From an uncultured Lachnospiraceae bacterium (lineage in GTDB: Bacteria > Bacillota > Clostridia > Lachnospirales > Lachnospiraceae), in assembly GCA_902797785.1 (NCBI GenBank), contig CADBUD010000253.1, positions 1 to 11,867 on the forward strand: DNA of 11,867 bases, written 5' to 3'. Positions 8,592-11,867 of the stretch are shown here, one piece after another; position 1 is the first letter of the stretch; every line of letters starts with the position of its first letter. Below the pieces are notes generated by a model. That model ran no database searches, was not told where the DNA came from, and worked only from the letters and a program-made list of their open reading frames with translations. The translations under genes were made by a program, and so were the position numbers.

Positions 8592-10844
8592 ATGGAAGAG
8601 CAAATTATTCGAACCGAATATTCAGAAATTATGCAGAAATCCTATATTGATTACGCGATGAGTGTCATTGTGGCAAGAGCCCTGCCGGATGTGAGGGATG
8701 GGTTAAAGCCGGTACAAAGAAGGACACTTTATGATATGCATGAGCTGGGAATCCGTTATGACCGTCCATATCGAAAATGTGCAAGGATCGTCGGGGATAC
8801 GATGGGTAAGTACCATCCCCACGGAGACAGCTCGATTTATGAGGCACTTGTGGTCATGGCACAGGGCTTTAAAAAGGGGCTTCCACTGGTCGATGGACAT
8901 GGAAATTTTGGCTCGATCGAAGGAGATGGCGCTGCTGCGATGCGTTATACCGAGGCTCGGCTTGAACAGGTGACGCAGGAGGCGTTTTTGGCAGATCTTG
9001 ACAAGGATGTGGTGGATTTTGTGCCGAACTTTGATGAGACCGAAAAGGAGCCTTCCGTGCTCCCGGTAAAGATTCCTAACCTGCTGATCAATGGAACCGA
9101 AGGAATTGCTGTCGGGATGTCGACGAATATTCCGCCGCACAATTTATCTGAAATTATTGATGCGCTGATTGCCTATATGAAAAAGCCCAAAATTACGACA
9201 GAAGAACTGATGGAAATCGTTCCCGGACCGGATTTCCCTACCGGTGGGATTGTGATCAATAAGGACGAGCTTCCTGCTATCTATGAGTCGGGAAGTGGAA
9301 AGCTTAAGATTCGTGGAAAGGTCGAAATCGAAAAAGGAAAAAATGGAAAGGAACGTCTGGTCATCACCGAAATTCCTTATACCATGATCGGAATGGGAAT
9401 CGGAAAGTTCTTAAATGATGTTGGAGCACTGGTAGAGAACCGACTGGCGCCGGAAATCACGGATATTTCCAACCAGTCCTCAAAAGAGGGCATCCGGATT
9501 GTTTTAGAACTGAAAAAGGGAACAGATACCGACCGGATCTGCAATCTGCTCTATAAAAAAACAAAGCTCGAGGATACCTTTGGCGTCAATATGTTAGCGA
9601 TTGCCAAGGGACGTCCGGAGGTTATGGGCATCAAAAAAATTTTAGCACATCATCTGGAGTTCCAGATGGAGGTCTCCCGGCGCAAATATACAACGCTCTT
9701 ACAGCGGGAGCAGGAGAAAAAAGAGATTCAGGAAGGACTGATCAAGGCCTGCGACTGTATTGATCTGATCATAGAGATCCTGCGTGGCTGTCAGAATCAA
9801 AAGCAGGCGAAGAAATGTCTGATGGAGGGAGATACGACAGGGATTCGTTTCCGGTACGAAGGTTCAAAGGAAGATGCCAGCCAGCTTTGTTTTACAGAGC
9901 GTCAGACCATCGCTATTTTGGAAATGCGTCTGCAAAAGCTGATTGGTCTGGAGATTGCAGCCTTAAAGAAGGAACATGAGGAGACCTTGAAAAAAATCTC
10001 CTCTTATGAAGCGTTATTGGGCAGCGAGAGCGCAATGAAGCGTCAGCTGAAAAAAGAACTTGAGAGCTTCAAAAAGGCCTATGGAAGAGAGCGCAGGACC
10101 GTGATTGAAAATGGAAAAGAAGCCCGGATTGAGCCGCCCAAAGAGATCGACAGTCCTATAGTGGTACTGATGGACCGCTTTGGTTATCTGCGTTCCATCG
10201 ATCCCGGAGTCTATGAGAGAAATCGTGAGGCAGCAGAGGAAGAAAACATTTATACGATTCCCTGCATGAGCTCGCACAAGCTGTTGGTATTTACGGATGC
10301 CGGCCGGATGCATACAGTGAAGGTAAAGGAGATCCCTAACGGAAAATTTCGGGATAAAGGAACTCCGGTGGATAATATCAGTAATTATGACAGTTCCAGG
10401 GAGACGATTGTTTTTGTTACCTGTTTGGAAATGCAGTTGGCAAGACAAGAAGCCCGGGGCTTGTTATTTACGACCAGACAGGGAATGATGAAGAAGGTTT
10501 CATTTCACGAGTTCGATGTCAGCAAGCGCTCCATTGCAGCAACAAAGCTGGCAGAGGGAGATGAACTGTTTTCTGTGCAGTTGTATGATGAAATCTGGGA
10601 AAAGGCGACGGTCTGCCTGGGAACGAAGAGTGGATATTTCCTTCGTTTCTATCTTACGGATGTTCCGGAAAAGAAAAAGGCGGCCATTGGTGTTAGGGGA
10701 ATTTCCCTGACACAAAAGGATGAGCTGGCCTTCTGTTGTATCTTAAAAGAAACAGAAGAGAGGGTGGAAATCTTTGAAGAACGGGGGATTTCTCTGAACG
10801 AGCTAAGAATTGCGAAACGGGATGGCAGAGGAGTCAAAAAATAG
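8592..10844 (+). CDS. parC: Type IIA DNA topoisomerase subunit A (topoisomerase IV ParC-like, no GyrA box)
   Basis: This is the DNA-cleaving subunit; with the B subunit just upstream it should form an A2B2 enzyme that decatenates or relaxes DNA. It has 750 residues, near ParC length and short for GyrA. The start ATG follows AAGGAAAGGAAG with good spacing. The winged-helix core has RALPDVRDGLKPVQRR (29-44) and HPHGDSSIYE (75-84). The catalytic tyrosine is Y119 in AAMRYTEA. The two main quinolone positions are Ser80 and Glu84, the usual susceptible-type residues. A coiled-coil and linker run to about 515. A beta-pinwheel domain of roughly four to five blades fills 520-745. Where GyrA carries QRRGGKG in the first blade, this protein has YERNREAAEE (541-550), so the GyrA box is missing. 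That points to a topoisomerase IV-type enzyme without strong negative supercoiling. However, GHGNFGS (102-108) is the gyrase-like form of that motif, so assignment by name alone is open. Confidence 0.9.
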   Translation: MEEQIIRTEYSEIMQKSYIDYAMSVIVARALPDVRDGLKPVQRRTLYDMHELGIRYDRPYRKCARIVGDTMGKYHPHGDSSIYEALVVMAQGFKKGLPLVDGHGNFGSIEGDGAAAMRYTEARLEQVTQEAFLADLDKDVVDFVPNFDETEKEPSVLPVKIPNLLINGTEGIAVGMSTNIPPHNLSEIIDALIAYMKKPKITTEELMEIVPGPDFPTGGIVINKDELPAIYESGSGKLKIRGKVEIEKGKNGKERLVITEIPYTMIGMGIGKFLNDVGALVENRLAPEITDISNQSSKEGIRIVLELKKGTDTDRICNLLYKKTKLEDTFGVNMLAIAKGRPEVMGIKKILAHHLEFQMEVSRRKYTTLLQREQEKKEIQEGLIKACDCIDLIIEILRGCQNQKQAKKCLMEGDTTGIRFRYEGSKEDASQLCFTERQTIAILEMRLQKLIGLEIAALKKEHEETLKKISSYEALLGSESAMKRQLKKELESFKKAYGRERRTVIENGKEARIEPPKEIDSPIVVLMDRFGYLRSIDPGVYERNREAAEEENIYTIPCMSSHKLLVFTDAGRMHTVKVKEIPNGKFRDKGTPVDNISNYDSSRETIVFVTCLEMQLARQEARGLLFTTRQGMMKKVSFHEFDVSKRSIAATKLAEGDELFSVQLYDEIWEKATVCLGTKSGYFLRFYLTDVPEKKKAAIGVRGISLTQKDELAFCCILKETEERVEIFEERGISLNELRIAKRDGRGVKK

Positions 10845-10868
10845 AGAAAGCAGGACGTTTGGCAAGGG

Positions 10869-10874
10869 AAAGGA
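10869..10874 (+). promoter_or_regulatory. Ribosome binding site that sets the start of the small membrane protein
   Basis: AAAGGA lies eight bases before the ATG at 10883, which is normal spacing. A TTG 24 bases upstream (10859) is in frame, but its only purine run (AGGA, 10852-10855) ends three bases before it and would add a poorly conserved-looking charged leader. The ATG is therefore preferred. Confidence 0.6.
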
Positions 10875-10882
10875 AAAATAAA

Positions 10883-11263
10883 ATGAAATCAATGACAATG
10901 ATTGATCTCCTGATTTTAGGAATCGGGATTTATACGATCTATACTGCAATCATGATGAAAAAGAGCCAGGATCTGAAAAAGGGATGGCTGATTGGAAACG
11001 ATGTGAATATGAGAAAGGTACGTGATGCCAAAGGATATATCGAATATATCTTTGGTAAAACGGTGTTCGTAGGCGGCATGACAGTGTTGTATGGACTGGT
11101 CGGAATCGTGACCTCTTATGTGACGCTTTCCCTGCCAATCGATCCGGAAATCGTGATGACCGCAGTTTATTTTGTCGTTCTCGTCTGGTTCGTCTGGATT
11201 TCTGTCAGAGCAAGGGATACGTACCTGGATGGAACGCCAAAGAAAAAAGCAAAAGAAAAATAA
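10883..11263 (+). CDS. Small three-helix membrane protein of unknown function
   Basis: I do not recognise a named family. From the ATG at 10883 the product has 126 residues. An in-frame TTG at 10859 would add eight residues but has a poorer ribosome binding site. Three hydrophobic stretches stand out, at about 5-26 (MIDLLILGIGIYTIYTAIMM), 61-83 (FVGGMTVLYGLVGIVTSY) and 89-110 (IVMTAVYFVVLVWFVWISV). Between helices 1 and 2 is a polar, basic loop of about 35 residues that includes KKGWLIGNDVNMRKVRD. The last 15 or so residues are lysine-rich (TPKKKAKEK), so that end is probably cytoplasmic by the positive-inside rule; the first loop is also basic, so the topology is not clear. It lies 38 bases after the topoisomerase A gene and 13 bases before cdd, so it is probably in the same transcript. 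Nothing in the sequence links it directly to DNA topology. No catalytic motif is visible. Confidence 0.8.
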   Translation: MKSMTMIDLLILGIGIYTIYTAIMMKKSQDLKKGWLIGNDVNMRKVRDAKGYIEYIFGKTVFVGGMTVLYGLVGIVTSYVTLSLPIDPEIVMTAVYFVVLVWFVWISVRARDTYLDGTPKKKAKEK

Positions 11264-11276
11264 GTCGAGGTGAAAG

Positions 11277-11696
11277 ATGGAAAAGGAACAGATTCAGACA
11301 TTGATCCGGGAGGCAGAGCAGGCAGGAAAAGCGGCCTATGCTCCCTACTCTGACTTTATGGTAGGCGCAGCGCTGCTGGCTGCTTCTGGAAAAGTTTATA
11401 CCGGATGCAATATAGAAAATTCTTCTTATCCTGCTGGAATCTGCGCAGAACGCACGGCAGTCTCCAAAGCGGTATCGGAAGGAGAAAAGGAATATTTGGC
11501 GATGGCCATTGTAGGGCGGTTCAGGGGAAAGAACGCAGAGACATATTGTTATCCCTGCGGAATCTGCCGACAGGTCCTGGCAGAGTTCTGCAGGGAGGAG
11601 TTTTTGGTCATTTCCGCAAAAAATGAAGAAGAATATCAGACCATGATGTTAGGGGAACTTCTTCCTCATGCGTTTTTATTGGATGAGCAGAAATGA
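11277..11696 (+). CDS. cdd: Cytidine deaminase
   Basis: This cytosolic zinc enzyme deaminates cytidine and deoxycytidine to uridine and deoxyuridine in pyrimidine salvage. At 139 residues it matches the short, homotetrameric class found in Bacillus. Visible motifs are AYAPYSDFMVGAAL (20-33) and the substrate-binding CNIENSSYPAGICAER (44-59), with N45 and E47 as the ribose-contacting residues. The proton-shuttling glutamate is E58. The zinc ligands are C56, C94 and C97 (PCGICRQ). The ATG is preceded by GAGGTG four bases away, in the 13-base gap after the membrane-protein gene, so translation starts well and the gene belongs to the same run. All catalytic residues are present. It is the last clear gene in the window. 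The association with topoisomerase genes is unremarkable functionally, apart from a shared theme of DNA metabolism. Confidence 0.96.
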   Translation: MEKEQIQTLIREAEQAGKAAYAPYSDFMVGAALLAASGKVYTGCNIENSSYPAGICAERTAVSKAVSEGEKEYLAMAIVGRFRGKNAETYCYPCGICRQVLAEFCREEFLVISAKNEEEYQTMMLGELLPHAFLLDEQK

Positions 11697-11719
11697 TTGC
11701 GTTTCCTATACTTTATGTG

Positions 11720-11859
11720 TGGCGCACGACTTCAAAGCGTTCCAAACGGTATCCACGTTCATTTTTGGAAAGACCGGCTTTTGTTACTATTCACAGCCAT
11801 TATCCCGCAAGGTATTTTCAAGCGCATTTTGCTTGAAAATCCGGGGTAGCAGTGCGCCA
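11720..11859. repeat. 140-bp intergenic element closed by an 8-bp terminal inverted repeat, with nested stems
   Basis: The stretch after cdd begins and ends with a perfect inverted pair, TGGCGCAC (11720-11727) and GTGCGCCA (11852-11859). Inside are further perfect pairs. TTCCAAA (11740-11746) faces TTTGGAA (11764-11770), with AACG/CGTT (11745-11748, 11756-11759) nested in its loop. GGCT (11776-11779) faces AGCC (11795-11798). A 10-bp hairpin lies at 11814-11840. The stems are in order and do not cross, as in a multibranched RNA or a small palindromic mobile repeat. The two inner pairs of the first arm share two A bases, so they cannot both form in full. No coding region on either strand is convincing. 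It could be a dispersed intergenic repeat (MITE-like), a structured RNA, or part of a longer element that continues past the window edge. The orientation is unknown. Confidence 0.5.
11814..11840. repeat. Perfect 10-bp hairpin inside the intergenic element
   Basis: ATTTTCAAGC and GCTTGAAAAT are exact reverse complements separated by the seven-base loop GCATTTT. The stem is long enough to form in RNA or as a DNA cruciform arm. It is not followed by a run of T on either strand (CCGGGG on one side, ACC on the other), so it does not look like an ordinary intrinsic terminator. Confidence 0.75.
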
Positions 11860-11867
11860 AATACGAC

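Noticed and set aside
11699..11716. TTGCGT and TATACT near 11699-11712 as a promoter
   Set aside because: The two boxes are only four bases apart on the plus strand. A minus-strand reading (TTGAAG with TATAGG) has 19-base spacing and a weak -10 and would fire into cdd, so neither is credible.
11814..11850. Hairpin after cdd as an intrinsic terminator
   Set aside because: The stem is good, but it is followed by CCGGGGTAGC rather than a T run, and the reverse orientation also lacks one.
11759..11867. Open frames on the minus strand entering from the right edge (ending at about 11787 and 11759)
   Set aside because: Two different frames are both open for under 40 codons in a region full of inverted repeats. 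Neither has a recognisable motif, so a convergent gene end cannot be supported, though it cannot be excluded without the flanking sequence.
1..11867. CRISPR array, tRNA, rRNA, transposase or phage genes
   Set aside because: No regularly spaced direct repeats, cloverleaf sequences, rRNA motifs or transposase or integrase motifs were seen on either strand.

Overview
The window looks like chromosomal DNA of a low-to-moderate GC Firmicute. It is most likely a clostridial gut-type bacterium of the Lachnospiraceae; the genus cannot be fixed from the sequence. Three points support this: a Gram-positive PolC-type replicative polymerase, strong GGAGG-like ribosome binding sites, and a multi-PAS regulator with a GGDEF-type fold followed by a GAF-like tail. 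All six genes are on the plus strand and are separated by only about 13 to 40 bases. No clear promoter or intrinsic terminator lies between them, so they probably form one co-transcribed unit that begins upstream of the window.

Layout. Bases 1-3111 hold the last 1036 codons of polC; the 5' end is cut off inside the protein, just before the proofreading exonuclease. Bases 3125-6628 encode a 1167-residue soluble protein with about six PAS-like modules, a GGDEF-type fold with eroded catalytic residues, and a GAF-like C-terminus. Bases 6651-8567 and 8592-10844 encode the B (ATPase) and A (cleavage) subunits of a type IIA topoisomerase. The A subunit lacks the GyrA box, so the pair is called topoisomerase IV-like, although both cores are rather gyrase-like. 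Bases 10883-11263 encode a small three-helix membrane protein of unknown function. Bases 11277-11696 encode a cytidine deaminase. The last 171 bases have no convincing gene but contain a nested set of inverted repeats closed by an 8-base terminal pair.

Functional picture. The cluster joins chromosome replication (PolC), topology control or decatenation (ParE/ParC-like) and pyrimidine salvage (Cdd) with a probable intracellular signal-sensing protein. The replication, topology and salvage genes are ordinary housekeeping genes. The points most worth a second look are the degenerate GGDEF protein lodged in a replication operon, the mixed gyrase/topoisomerase IV character of the topoisomerase pair, and the structured element after cdd. 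I found no sign of a wholly new defence or mobile system.
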